Positions 17,201 to 28,931 of a stretch of 64,000 nt of DNA are shown here, piece after piece. Where the stretch lies: positions 162,084-226,083 of the forward strand of contig JXTC01000431.1 in the NCBI GenBank assembly GCA_002914845.1, read 5' to 3'. The position numbers and the translations under genes are program-made. The stretch's first letter is position 1. Every line of letters begins with the position of its first letter. The notes under the pieces are model-generated. The model saw nothing but the letters and a program-made list of their open reading frames with translations, was not told the origin of the DNA and searched no databases. Source of the stretch: Trema orientale. Lineage: Eukaryota; Streptophyta; Magnoliopsida; Rosales; Cannabaceae.

Positions 17201-18050
17201 AGGCCGATAAATCATTACTTATTACCTTGAATGAACCAAATGTCACACCCTTCTTCCTATTTTGTAATTGTGCCATCATGACCTTGTCGTATGCTTTCTC
17301 CAGCTACATAAACGAAAAATGAACAATCATACATAACTTGAATGCCATTTCGTTCAATAAATATTCCAAAGAAAGAAAGAACTGTAACCTACTCTGGCAG
17401 CTGTAGCTTCATCACCTCTACTCTCGGCGTCCTTGCGCTTTCTCTTATATTTCGCCTTTATTGCATCAAACCCTTCTAATGGACTAACACCCAGAACCTG
17501 AAAAACAATAACAAGTATAAAACACACCCATTTTCCAGTCATTTCAGCATCAATGCATAAAAAAATGTGCATATCCATCATATGAGCTTAAATGACCTCA
17601 TATGGATTTAAGTCACTATCTGGACTAGAACTTCCAGCTGCAGACGCCGCGGCGCAAACTACTCTTCCCTTCCATGTTAATGTCCTAGGGAACCTGGTCA
17701 ATTCAACACAACCGCCATTGTTATACGTTTAAATCACAAAAATGCACCAACAACAACATAAAAACCAAATTTCCTGTTTTTGATAGAAATGGGCATGGTA
17801 CTAATCACTGCAACATATCCACCAATACCCAGAAGAAGATTCAGTCAAAAGCTTCATAATTCAATGCTAAAAGTACAAAAAAGAGTCCAAATCAAATACT
17901 AATAATTATTAATTATCTTATACCAATTCAGTGGTAGAAAAACTTCATATACCTGAGGAAGGAGGGTGAGAGTGAAACATTTGAACGAAAATTCCTTTGG
18001 GGAAGACGAAGCCTGGGGCAGTGAAGCGAATTGGAGACTGCCAAAGCCAT
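14229..18050 (-). CDS. CPP1: CPP1-like chloroplast J-like membrane chaperone
   Basis: Ten exons join in frame: 18050-17953, 17693-17597, 17497-17393, 17303-17226, 16563-16508, 15879-15822, 15431-15306, 15186-15091, 14729-14658 and 14291-14229, giving 282 residues and TAA. All introns are GT..AG. The N-terminus (MALAVSNSLHCPRLRLPQRN, then a WKGRVVCAAASAAG-like site) looks like a plastid transit peptide of ~45-50 residues. A J-like segment (~62-126, NPYEVLGVSPLEGFDAIKAK) lacks the HPD triad of true J-proteins. Three or four hydrophobic helices follow (around INLAISAAFTIWILIQ, LQFLSFAFVYRIF, LSLVFGCIAAASL and LLITTSTAIMLHIM). The family member CPP1/CDF1 of Arabidopsis is a plastid membrane holdase that stabilises protochlorophyllide oxidoreductase and so supports chlorophyll synthesis. 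Nothing is broken. The exact number of helices is uncertain. Confidence 0.93.
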
Positions 18051-18245
18051 TTGCTTGGGCTTAACAGTAACACTATCAAAGTTTCGGAAATTTTGGATTT
18101 CGAGGGTTTAATGGAGATTTAAGCCTCTGCAACTCTGCAACTGTGAAACCCCCGAAATTCGCACACCTCGCACGTGTGAGCTAATTAGGATTGGGAAATT
18201 TAAATTATCAATTTAAATAAAAAGCTGCCCAGCTAGGAGGGGCCA

Positions 18246-18318
18246 GTTCGCGTGGCCTAATGGATAAGGCGCTCGCCTCCGGAGCGGGAGATTGTGGGTT
18301 CGAGTCCCACCGTGAACG
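18246..18318 (+). tRNA. tRNA-Arg (anticodon CCG)
   Basis: A full cloverleaf can be drawn. The acceptor stem GTTCGCG pairs with CGTGAAC (one G-T pair). The D arm is GCCTAATGGATAAGGC. The anticodon arm CTCGC-CTCCGGA-GCGGG has CCG at positions 34-36. The T arm is GTGGG-TTCGAGT-CCCAC, and the discriminator base is G. There is no intron. A T-rich pol III stop (18320-18330) follows directly. It lies ~200 bases upstream of CPP1 on the other strand. Confidence 0.95.
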
Positions 18319-18331
18319 CTTTTTATTTTTC
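18319..18331 (+). terminator. Pol III terminator of the tRNA
   Basis: CTTTTTATTTTT begins one base after the tRNA discriminator base. Runs of four or more T terminate RNA polymerase III. Confidence 0.8.
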
Positions 18332-19078
18332 TTTTAATATTTTTTTTTTGATGATTAAACAAACCATCGTTATTTCAATTTTTTTTTTTTTTTAAATACT
18401 CATTAGTTCATTGGGTTTTTCGGGTATGCAACTATTTCCTCCTTTTAATCTTTAAATGGTATAAAAATACTATATTTTTGTGTAAGTATGTAACAAGACA
18501 TGAAGTTTAAGTACAGAAAGATTATTTTGATCTATTCACCGATTAGAGGAGTATACTTTTTCAGGCAGAAGGAAAAAAAAAATTTGAGGGTTGTTTATTT
18601 TAAAGTTATGAGATTAAAAAAAAATATATATATTTTCAAAATAAATTAATTATTATTATTTTTGTGTGCCGCATTGGCAACAAAGTGGCTCACTCTCTTG
18701 CATAATCTACTTTATCTTTCTCAGAAGATTAAGAATGAATTTGTTTCTCGTGTGAAAAGAAATAAAGTCATTTTAGATCTTGTATCATTTTCTCACAAGA
18801 TATCTTATTCATTCGTTAGGACTTGAGAGAACATTTGAGTCGATATTACAATTATCAAACAAGAGGCAAATAAATAGAGGAAAGTGAAACTTAAAAGTTG
18901 TATATCTTCACTAAAGTCTTTAAGTAACATTCCAAACTTTCACTATTAGATTGAACCTATCCAATCAGCTTTTCTTTCTCATGAAACCGTCAAAACTGGG
19001 CACCAAAAATTTCAAACTATAATGCATATAATATTACAAGAAAATTTTCTAAATTGAAAAGAAAAGAAATCTTATAAG
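18332..19078. other. Spacer
   Basis: A/T-rich. The right ~150 bases probably form the 3' UTR of the MYB gene on the minus strand. No further gene is seen. Confidence 0.4.
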
Positions 19079-20863
19079 CTACTCAAGTCTCAAAGTAGCG
19101 CATCCAAAGTCTTTAACGGGTCGTGGAGTACTCTCTCCAGCTTTGACAAAGAGATTGTACCAAAAGTCCATGTCCTCATTCTTGCTGGTCAAACCATTAT
19201 TATCATTACTACTACCTTTTTTCATAGAATATTGATCCGTGGACGACTTAGAATTTAATGAAATAATCTGTAATTTTGGATCAAAGAGAGGAGGAGTAGT
19301 AGTAGTGGTACTAGTTGTAGAACACTTGATTTTTGCATCAAGACATTCTTTTAGCATGAAGTACTTATTCCCATAGTCATTATCAATATTGATCACATTC
19401 CTAGAAGATCGTGGTACTGTACGGACCGTGGCCTCTTCCTTGGTAATTGACGAAGGTTCTTCTATATTGGACATCACTATTTGAGGCTGTACGGCCATGA
19501 TTCCAGTACTAGTGCTGGTACTTTGTGCTATTTTCTGAACTGGAGTGCTGGCACTGTTGTTCATGGAAGTATTACTTCGTTGAAGCTTCTTCTTCAAGCG
19601 GGTGTGCCAGAAATTTTTTATTTCGTTGTCTGTCCTCCCTGGTAACTTGGCTGCTATGGAAGACCATCTGATGATCAACACCAAAATTTAGGATTAATAT
19701 TAGCCGATTATCGTATATATTTTTATACAATTACTTAACCCATGTTTATTAATTCGTAATGAACTTTATTATTATATGTGTATTTATGAAATTATTTAGC
19801 TAGGCAATGTGTCCACCTACGAAATCACATAAAGATCAAAAGTAAAGTAATTATTTTTTTTCTTATATATTGATCATGTGTCCACTTACATATTCAGAAA
19901 ACAAATTTTTGTATAACCGTCGCATGATTAATTAATTAAAAAGGGTCGGATAACTCAATTTTCATTCCTTCTTATCATTCCTATTAGTTTAATCTCTTCC
20001 TTCGAGATTTTTTTCATTATAGATTAATAAACATGCCTTAATTTATTACACAAGAACTACTACGTACTATACATGTCTCATAATTTGATAAAATGAGATC
20101 AAGTTTTAGATAGTCGCACCCTAGAAATAGTGGTACACTAGATATTTCTTCATTGTATATTAGTACATGAACATTTCTAATTTTATTGGTGAGTGGTGAC
20201 ATTATTATGTTATAAATAGTGAGTACATTATTCATGGCTGAAGGAAATATCAAAGAAGCAAGTAGCTATATATTACCTATTCCCAAGAATCTGATGTAGC
20301 TTGATGATGGTTTCTTCCTCTTCCTTGCTGAAGTTTCCTCGTTTGATATCAGGCCTTAGATAGTTAGTCCACCGAAGCCTACAGCTCTTTCCACATCTTA
20401 GCAGACCTTACAAATGGACAATATAAATATAAAAAAGGAAACTTGTATGTCATGATCAAGAACAAAACTTCGTGTTTCTGCATTGAATGAACTACAAGTA
20501 ATAATAAGAGAAACTAATACTAACAAGATATATTCATCACCAAAGAGAACCTTTAATATTAACATATATAGATATATACACATAATATATAGTATAAATG
20601 AATATGCAATTACTCGTACAAAGTCATGATGTACCTATATATATATATGCACCTAAAAGTTAAAACATATGGGTTCTACATATAGGATCTAATTAATTCT
20701 ATATATATATATATATATATGTATGTACACCTGCTTGTCTAGGAAGAGCCCGCCAATTTGCATGGCCGAATTGCTGGATGTAAGAAATGAGTATCCGATC
20801 TTCTTCAGGAGTCCATGGTCCCTTTTTCAGTCCCATCTCCTCACAACATGGTGTCCTCACCAT
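19079..20863 (-). CDS. R2R3-MYB transcription factor (MYB13/14/15-like)
   Basis: Three exons: 20863-20731, 20406-20277 and 19667-19079, joining in frame to 283 residues and TAG. The intron positions, after the RQAG of R2 and after the LGNR of R3, are the standard ones of plant R2R3-MYB genes. R2 (residues ~14-61, [19 protein letters not shown]) and R3 (~67-112, [20 protein letters not shown] ... [19 protein letters not shown]) are complete, and the first R3 tryptophan is F as usual. The bHLH-contact signature [DE]L in R3 is absent. The C-terminus has 'MDFWYNLF', like the MDFWY-type ending of subgroup 2 (MYB13/14/15). Members of that group respond to stress and control phenylpropanoid or cold-response genes. 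The subgroup is inferred; the MYB identity is certain. An S/T-rich linker with TSTSTSTG-like runs precedes the end. Confidence 0.94.
20701..20720. repeat. (TA)n microsatellite in MYB intron 1 border
   Basis: An AT dinucleotide run sits only about ten bases inside the donor site of MYB intron 1, so its length could affect splice-site context. Confidence 0.85.
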
Positions 20864-20897
20864 CTTTATTGTATGTTTCTCTTCAAAATCAAAATCA

Positions 20898-20907
20898 GCT
20901 CTCTCTC

Positions 20908-20942
<35 letters not shown>
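20898..20942. repeat. (CT)n microsatellite upstream of the MYB start
   Basis: A CTCTCT run interrupted once by TAT. In the MYB transcript it would read as a GA-rich stretch in the leader or proximal promoter. Confidence 0.85.
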
Positions 20943-20945
<3 letters not shown>

Positions 20946-22744
20946 TCTATAAGTATGAGTTATCTAATATTAAGATCCGAAGGCATGTAATAGCAAAGGC
21001 AAAGGGCGCCTTTTCGTTCCTCCAAGAAGATATGTAGTAGTATTACTAATACTAGTGTCAGGTCGTGGTCCAACAAACAACGCATGGTTTCAAAAGCAAA
21101 ACCATGTTTTTCAAAAGCAAACTATACCTTTGTGCGTGTGTGTGTGTATATATATTATATCTTTCTTGCACAATATACAACTGTGGAAAAATTTGTTGTC
21201 GTTGATCACTAAAGCGATTGGCCATTGGAGAATTCTTCAACGCTCATTCTTTATACTTTGTTTTAAAAGCAAGTGACGACATTGTTTTGTCATGTATCTT
21301 TGTCAAGTTACTCTGGCCCCTTTTACTAAGCTTCTTGGTAATTGCTTCTCCTTGGCTCTGTACAGTTCTAATTAGATATACAAATACAAAAAAACAAATT
21401 TAAAACAACACTATACGGTGTCCAACGGTCAAAATTTACATGCGTCCCGCCCACCACTGCTATATATGGCCTTGTAGTCTTTTACATGTCACATACACTT
21501 TTGTGGGACAAGCATGTTTAATATGTATATGTATTAATTAATGTACCAATTTTGTGATCATAACTATGAGGAATTTAAAAATAAGTAAACGAATAAAAAG
21601 CGGTGTACATTCACCGTATACCCTCGGAGAAACTTTTTGTCACGTTTTTATTAAAATAAATTTCTCGAGTCAGAACTATTTTCTTAAATCATAATTACTA
21701 AAGGATAAAGTAGAGCACATATGACATATCGTGCTTCACTTCTTTGAATTTACGATACCCTTATCTACTTTCCAAAGATTGAAATTAAGGATTAATGTGG
21801 AGATAATAAACAGATAATCTTTGTCGGCGCAATAGTAAGCTTACGTTATAAATTGGCCATCGTGACCAAAATCTTGACTTGTGTGTTTCGAGCAAGATCT
21901 TCAATTATGCCTTACAAGGCCATCAAAGAGGGCTCACTTTTCAAAGACCAATACTGTGCAAAATCCTTTGCGTTTCCGACAGGACCGACACTTAGATTTT
22001 GGCCTCAAAAGTAAAAGCTTAAGCTTGACTTTTAAGGCAATCATCTGGACATGCAGTAGTATTTGAGAGTTTATCAAGCCATTATTTTTAATAGGTTGAT
22101 GGTGGTCGAGGAATATAATCATGTCAAACGGTCAAGGAAAATTTTCTTATCTTACTCTTAATATTGATTTTTTTTTTTAAATCTTATTTCAATTGCGAGA
22201 TCTCAAGATATATATTCAGATAACTCAAGCATATCTTTTACTATTAGATATACATTTGAGAGGCTGTTTGGTACATGGAATTCCACATTTTCATATTAAT
22301 AGGAAAACTGAAAAGAGTGAAATAATTATCTGAAAACTTAGATTACTATGTTTGATTCCGTAATGGAATTTTGTCCATAATTTTGGGAAAATCAGAAAAA
22401 TGTGTTTGATTGTGCAGGAATATATTGATTTTTCATAATTCGTCATAAATTATAAAAACTTTAAATAATCAATTTTTGGCATATTTAAATAATTAATTAA
22501 CATATTTAAGGATAAATATATATATTTATTTATTTCTCCTCAAGGTTTATATGTCTTTGTTTTCCTACAGCCACCGAACTAAAGCAAACAGGAACCTAAA
22601 CATGGCTTTAGGCCTAGGCCAAACCTTCTTTTCGGCTTGATTACAAGCCATATTCCAATAATCTCCACCAGCCAAGTTCAATATACTGAAACCCTTTCAT
22701 CATCTCCTCTAAAATCCCGAAGGACTAATCATAATCTGCAACAC
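20943..22744. other. MYB upstream region and spacer
   Basis: The sequence upstream of the minus-strand MYB gene contains CTATATATGG around 21461-21470, which reads CCATATATAG on the gene strand and could be a TATA box. That would imply a leader of over 500 bases, so the assignment is weak. From 21900 to 22744 no gene is recognisable. Confidence 0.35.
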
Positions 22745-22749
22745 CAAAT

Positions 22750-23924
22750 TGTTGGATTTAAAAAACGATTTTCGCAGCGGAAGATTGGCCCAGGAACATT
22801 CAAAAATTTTCTCAAAACAATTGACTATATGAGTGCATAGTATTAATTTATAGTAAATAGGAATACACAAAGAGAATAGATCTAATACCTCTTGTAGCCT
22901 ATCAGCGGATCCTAGCTTTATTGTCTTCTANNNNNNNNNNNNNNNNNNNNNNNNNNNNNNNNNNNNNNNNNNNNNNNNNNNNNNNNNNNNNNNNNNNNNN
23001 NNNNNNNNNNNNNNNNNNNNNNNNNNNNNNNNNNNNNNNNNNNNNNNNNNNNNNNNNNNNNNNNNNNNNNNNNNNNNNNNNNNNNNNNNNNNNNNNNNNN
23101 NNNNNNNNNNNNNNNNNNNNNNNNNNNNNNNNNNNNNNNNNNNNNNNNNNNNNNNNNNNNNNNNNNNNNNNNNNNNNNNNNNNNNNNNNNNNNNNNNNNN
23201 NNNNNNNNNNNNNNNNNNNNNNNNNNNNNNNNNNNNNNNNNNNNNNNNNNNNNNNNNNNNNNNNNNNNNNNNNNNNNNNNNNNNNNNNNNNNNNNNNNNN
23301 NNNNNNNNNNNNNNNNNNNNNNNNNNNNNNNNNNNNNNNNNNNNNNNNNNNNNNNNNNNNNNNNNNNNNNNNNNNNNNNNNNNNNNNNNNNNNNNNNNNN
23401 NNNNNNNNNNNNNNNNNNNNNNNNNNNNNNNNNNNNNNNNNNNNNNNNNNNNNNNNNNNNNNNNNNNNNNNNNNNNNNNNNNNNNNNNNNNNNNNNNNAT
23501 ATGATCATCTAGTGACATTATTTGAACTCTCAACAGTTAACGGAATTTATGTGAGATTCAAATTATGTCTGGTCCAGTCCTATATAATCGAATTATATAA
23601 AGTATCTCCATTGTGATGTCAACACATCAATAGTCCGGATAAGACTATTACATTCTCAATGTTAATGGACCATACTAATAATATTTAATTAAAGATCCCA
23701 AACTTTAATTAATTATTACGGACTATATTTAGTTTTATTATCCACAAATTTAATCCTCACGTATATAACACTTATATACTAAATTTGTGGTTACATAAAT
23801 AAACTAGGAATTTTCTGATATTTAAAGACATACCAATTATGTACAAATTCAAATAGAAAAATGTCATTTTATTAATTCAGCAAATATCCAAAATATACAT
23901 GCTTTTAGGGCATAAACCCTAACA
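22750..23924 (-). mobile_element. Copia-type LTR, apparently solo, containing an assembly gap
   Basis: The left edge TGTTGGATTT (22750) and the right edge CCCTAACA (23924) are a TG..CA pair. The element is flanked by an exact 5-bp target duplication, caaat (22745-22749 and 23925-23929). Read on the minus strand it starts TGTTAGGGTTTATGCCC, a start shared by many plant Ty1/copia LTRs, and ends near CTTCCGCTGCG ... CCAACA. If the 568 Ns reflect true size this is a solo LTR of ~1.2 kb. If the gap is larger, a whole element could be hidden between two LTRs. Confidence 0.75.
22931..23498. other. Assembly gap (568 N)
   Basis: A run of N inside the LTR. The open frames predicted across it are artefacts. 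Confidence 0.99.
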
Positions 23925-24227
23925 CAAATAAGTCAAAATTATGCTTGAACTTCCAAATGGTACTTGGCATGGTTACCATATCTGTCGGAGCTAACACAAA
24001 AGAAACAAACTTGCAAAACCATAATGAGGCAATTATCCTTAATCCTACAAATAGTAGAACCAAACGTGGGTGTGATTTTGGCTTCTTCGATGGAAAATTT
24101 GGTACAAATATATATTATACCAGTTGGGGGTACGAATATAATCCCTTTTTAGGTTTTGATTATTAACCATATTTAATATTGATATATTTCTTATAAAACT
24201 GATTTATTTAAATTCGGCCATTTTTTA

Positions 24228-24522
24228 AAGGGGCTTATAGAAATATGACCAAATTTTGGGCCCAAATTTCAGTAAATGTCCCTTTGTCAAATGTTATAGC
24301 AAAATATTCGGTATATATGCATATATACCAAGTGTAAAATTTTATATACCAAGTATAAAAAATTATATACCCTGTACATTTTAGTACAGTAACTAAAATT
24401 GGTAGATATGTGTATCTACCAAGTGTAAAAATATATATACCTGGACATTTAGCTATAAAATTTTAAAAATAGACATTTACTTAATCAAATTTAAAATTTT
24501 GGTCATCCACCTAAATTTCTCT
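24228..24522. repeat. ~290-bp dispersed repeat, copy A
   Basis: This segment starts GGGGCTTATAGAAATATGAC and ends in TCCACCTAAATTTCTC. It is repeated in inverse orientation at 34022-34318 with high similarity. The two ends carry partly inverted sequence (ATGACCAAATTTTGG near the left, AAAATTTTGGTCAT near the right), so it may be a MITE. No clear target duplication was found. Confidence 0.75.
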
Positions 24523-24615
24523 TTTTTAAATGGTATTTGAAAATGGTAACTTGGTGCTAGGGAGCCCATATATTTTTGCCACCATTCTTAATGCCCCCAG
24601 AAGAAGGGGACACAT

Positions 24616-24689
24616 ATCCATGGCCCATTACCGAAGAAGCCCGTACTGTAATATCCGTGGCCCATAGCGGTAGAAGCCCGTACTCATCG
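24616..24689. repeat. 37-bp tandem duplication
   Basis: Two diverged copies of ATCC[A/G]TGGCCCAT...GAAGCCCGTACT, starting at 24616 and 24653, in an unusually G+C-rich patch for this neighbourhood. Confidence 0.6.
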
Positions 24690-24925
24690 CCCGTACATAA
24701 ATTAGTTTTAGACCATTTCTCAATTTTTTTAAAAAAAAAAAGAAAAAGAAATTGTAGGCCAAAACCTAATTTATTTTGTGTGTCTGTGTGTGTTTTTAGT
24801 GAAAATAAAAATTTGAATATGCATGTTGCTATTTGTTTGTTTCACTGAAAAAAAAATGATGTTATAATTGTTTTTTTCTTCATGAAAAAAAAAGGATATA
24901 CATGTTAATGATATATACATATATA

Positions 24926-25168
24926 GGACACCAATCCAGTAGGTATTTTTTTTAAACCTATCTATAGGCATTATTTTGGCCAATTAAAATTTGTCATGCA
25001 CGTCTTTTCATGATAAAAAAAGGAGAGAGAAAAGTATTAAATAATAAGTATTTATTATCATTATTATTATTTTCAACTACTCAGATTATGGTAGCCGTTA
25101 GATCATAATCTAACGGCCAAAAAAATACCTATAGATAGGTTAAAAAAATACCTATTAGATTGGTAACC
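24926..25168. mobile_element. MITE copy 1 (TIR family AATCCAGTAGGTA)
   Basis: 243 bases. The left end GGACACCAATCCAGTAGGTA is mirrored by the right end, whose reverse complement is GGTTACCAATCTAATAGGTA. The inverted similarity continues inward through TTTTTTTAACCTATCTATAGG, making ~40-bp terminal inverted repeats. A related copy lies at 28932-29176. The insertion is in an (AT)n context, so the target duplication is ambiguous. Confidence 0.75.
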
Positions 25169-25245
25169 ATATATATATATATTCTGGCTCTTTGTTATAT
25201 TGTTAGAGGATGATCTTGTTGTACTTTGTTCGTTTTATATAATGT

Positions 25246-25945
25246 GACCATAGATTAAAATTTTGCGATATTTATGGACTTGTCGCAAAAATATTCGTAT
25301 TTTAAAGTATCGATATCGATATTAGGTGGAAAGATATTTTTTCCCGTATATCCATGAAATATCCATAAAATATCGATAATGTTGAGGATATGTCGATATC
25401 GGTAAAATGTCGGTAACAAAAATGAGCTAATATCGAGACTTTTATGGATATTGTCACAAAAATGTCGTGAAAATTTTGAAATATCGATAGAAATGTCAAT
25501 TTTTTTTCTAAGTCATCTTCCTTTTTAAAAAAAATAATAAAAACATTGTAGTAAAAAATATATATAAATTATAGTTTTCTCTCCACTTTGATTTTTATTT
25601 ATTTTTAATATAATTTAAAACTAGTTACAATTTGTCCGAAATTAATATGAAATGTATTAAATAAAATCGTGTGATATGTATTATGATTTTAAAGTTTAAC
25701 TATGAAATGAAATTCAATTGTTTTTCTACTATATATATATTTTATTGTCTTTTATATTATAAATAGGAGTTTTTTAAAATAAAACTTAATATAAATAATG
25801 CAGTTGTTTTAGCATTTACTAGAGTTTTGCTTACAAATTTTGAGTTTTAATATTAATTTCGGTAATTTATCTGAATATCTTCGACATTGATATCATCAAC
25901 AGTATCCACAAAGTCAAACTTCGACATTGACATTTTAATCATTGT
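25246..25945 (+). repeat. ~700-bp TATCGATATCGA-rich repeat, arm 1
   Basis: Begins ATAGATTAAAATTTTGCGAT and ends GACATTTTAATCATTG. It is matched along its whole length by arm 2 (26497-27182) in inverse orientation. The ends of each arm are themselves inverted (GATTAAAA...TTTTAATC), which suggests a transposon with terminal inverted repeats. A 17-base tandem duplication (CATTTTAATCATTGTTA) sits at the inner edge. Confidence 0.75.
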
Positions 25946-26496
25946 TACATTTTAATCATTGTTACGTAGTCTATTATTAAGATGGTGTTACCGTAATTTG
26001 TTCATTTTATATAACATGATGTTTAATGTACCATTTGGCTTGAAAAGTACTGATTTTCATTCACCTCGAGAAAAAAAAAAGAGAAAAAATTCTATTATTA
26101 GCCAATCAGGGGAGATTCGATCAGAGTGTCCATATTAGTTGGAAAATCCCTTGTAAAAACCCATTGCAAAATCCACCGCAGAGAAAAGTAGCCCTTGATA
26201 GGCGAAAAAGAGTTATTCACTATCTTAATACCATTTTCTCCTCTCTCTCTCTCTCTCTCTCTCACACAGTTTCTCCCTCAATCCTCACGTAAGTCGGTCT
26301 CTTTCTCTTCTATTTTCTTCTCTTCTCTTCTCTGATTCTATTCTCTAGGGTTTTAGTATATGAGATTAGATGAATATTGCTTTTACGTAATATTCCATTT
26401 GTGGATTTTGCTTCGCGTTTTGGATCATTTTTTTTAATTATTGATTTACATGACTATATTTTATTTGTCATTATTAAATTTATTTGAGTATTGACA
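25946..26496 (+). promoter_or_regulatory. Leader-like segment between two inverted repeats
   Basis: The segment between the arms contains a (CT)n tract (26241-26263), TCTCCCTCAATCCTCAC and then GTAAGT (26289-26294), followed by T/C-rich intron-like sequence. This is the layout of a plant 5' untranslated exon ending in a splice donor. The next coding relic downstream on this strand is the RPW8-NB-ARC pseudogene from 27790. The link is an inference from position only. Confidence 0.35.
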
Positions 26497-27182
26497 AGGA
26501 TTAAAATGTCGACGTTGGAGTCGATGTCGAGGTTTTATTTTATGAATAATACTAATGATAAAATCGATATCGAAGATATTCCGGAAAATTACCGAAATTT
26601 ATCTTAAAACTCAAAATTTTTAAGGGAAACTCTAGGGAATGCTAAAACAAGTGATATTACATTATTTATACTAACTTTTATTTTAAAAAATTCCTATTTG
26701 TAATATATAAAACAATAAAATATACATATATAGTAGAAAAACGATCGAATTTCATTTCATAGAATAATTTTAAAATCATAATATATATTACACTATTTTA
26801 TTTAATAAATTTCATATTAATATCTTACAAATTGTGATTCGTTATATTATATTGAAAATAAATCAAAATTAATATAGAGAAAAAACTATGATTTATTTAT
26901 ATTTTTTACTACTATTTTTATTTTTTATTTTTTTAAAAGAAGATGATTTAAAAAAATCGATATTTCTGTCAACATTTCAAAATGTCGACGATATTATCGC
27001 GACAATATCCATAAATGTTTCGATATAAGCTTATTTTTTATCGAAATTTTATCGATATCGACATGTCCTCGACACTGTAAATATTTTAAAAAGTATCTCT
27101 CCATTCAATATCGATATCGACATTTTAAAGTACGGATATTATCATGATAATGTCGACAATTGTCGTGACGTTTTAATCCTTG
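26497..27182 (-). repeat. ~700-bp TATCGATATCGA-rich repeat, arm 2
   Basis: Inverse copy of 25246-25945, bounded by AAGGATTAAAATGTCGAC and GACGTTTTAATCCTTG. The two arms separated by ~550 bases could fold as a long hairpin if transcribed. Confidence 0.75.
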
Positions 27183-27789
27183 CTTTGCAAATTGATTTTG
27201 TTCTTGAGTCTATTTAACTGTGGATTACTTATGTGCTTAATATGCCTTAATTATACTATACGTGATGTTTGGGTGATAATTAGCTCATGAGATTGGAACT
27301 TTCGATTAGTTGAATTGTTAGAAAAGATCTTGAATATAAGAGTCAAGTATTCTTATTGGACCCTCTAAAAAAAATTTGTGAAAAGCTAATGAGCGTCAAA
27401 AATGTTGCCACATAGCCTATAGTTGATTCAGTAAAAAATAAAAGCTTAACACTAATGAAGTTATTTATACAAAGTAATGCACCAATTATGCTCTAATGAA
27501 GAAAATTGCCTTGAATTTGTCAATTCTAAATGTGTACTTATACGGTAGAATGTGATTGTCATTGAAAATATTGATTGTAGTGAAATTTAATGGATATTTT
27601 TTCTTATTTAGTCAAGATGGAGATTGTTATAATTTGGCTAAATAAATAAAAATATGAAAGAAGCCTTAGTCCTGCATCTCTAGCATATGAAGAGGAAGGG
27701 AAACTTGAATCATATATAGGGAAACGATCTCCCCAATATGAATTGCTTGATTTTGAATTGTTTCTATGTCTTAGTTTTAAGATGAGATA
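27183..27789. other. Spacer
   Basis: No gene is recognised. At about 27612-27640 GTCAAGATGGAGATTGTTATAA resembles a polypurine tract next to a TG start of an LTR, but no matching LTR end or target duplication was found. Confidence 0.3.
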
Positions 27790-27914
27790 ATAGATAGGTT
27801 TGTTATGAATTTCGCAACTACGTCTTGGATTGGCCAGTATCACAAGTCTTGGATTGGCCAGTATCAGAGTTTGATAAACAAAGGCAAGAAGCTTAGTTTG
27901 TCGATGAATGTCGA

Positions 27915-28206
27915 AAGATTAAGACATGGGAACTTTGAGGAAAGTCTCATTAAACTTCTTAAACTGGATTTAACTCTTAATAATATTTTAAAAATTCTAA
28001 AAGTGCAAGCAGCAAGAGATGAAAAGAAAGTTCAGTTATTGGTTCAAAAATATCAATGAAAAGATTAAGATGTGGGAACTTTGAGGAAAGTCTCATTAAA
28101 CTTCTTAAACTGGATTTAACTCTTAATAATATTTTGAAAATTCTAAAAGTGCAAGCAACAAGAGATGAAAAGAAAATTCTGTTATTGCTTCAAAAATATC
28201 AATGAA
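27915..28206 (+). repeat. 146-bp tandem duplication in the RPW8 segment
   Basis: The block from AAGATTAAGA to AAAAATATCAATGAA occurs at 27915-28060 and 28061-28206 with only a few differences. It duplicates the C-terminal part of the RPW8-like domain; the first unit ends in an in-frame stop (TGA), which would truncate the protein. Just upstream a 24-bp unit (TCTTGGATTGGCCAGTATCA) is also duplicated. Confidence 0.88.
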
Positions 28207-28931
28207 AACTCTCTACCAAACATGGTAATCTCGGGTATTTCCATTCCTATCCTAATATTACCCCATACCATTCATATTTTACCCGTGAAATATATATCCT
28301 ATAGGTAAAAATTTTACATTATAAATATATACTCATATTTTATACATGAAATATATAACTTAAAAACCTATATTTTTGAAAGAAAAAATAAAATCAGGTA
28401 TTTGTGAAATATAATGCATAAAAATGAGTATTAGGTGTAAATTTCTCAATATTAAAAGAGCTTTTGATCTCTAAAACCTATTCTGAAAGAAAACATACTC
28501 ACATGGCATGACCTTTCTAGGAAGAGCTTCAAAGTAAATATGAAAAGTTGTAATTTTTAAGTTTTGATTATACTTTCAAATTTACATATTTACCCTACAA
28601 TTAAAGTACCATTTATATCATAACATTAAAATTTTAAATTTATATTATTTATGTGAGAAGCTATCCAGACAGACACTCCCTTAGATTATCTTGAAAAAAG
28701 TGTTAAAAAAAATATATCTATATATTTTTGGGAGAGTCGTTCCTTCTATAGTTTGTGCAAAAAAACAACAACACTAGGCTTTATTGATAAGTGTCAACCT
28801 TATACTTGTTTTACTTTTTGACAAATTACTTGTTTATATTTTAGGCAACAATCTTTTATTTTATGTTGTAATTAATGAATTAATAAAATTTGGCAAGTTG
28901 CACTCCAATGTATAAAGGTTGTAATATATAT

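Noticed and set aside
22918..23616. Open frames of ~200 residues
   Set aside because: They consist of N translated as X across the assembly gap.
25302..25499. 65-residue minus-strand frame rich in IDI
   Set aside because: Comes from TATCGATATCGA repeats, not a gene.
27612..27640. Polypurine tract plus LTR start-like sequence
   Set aside because: No opposite LTR end, target duplication or coding region was found.
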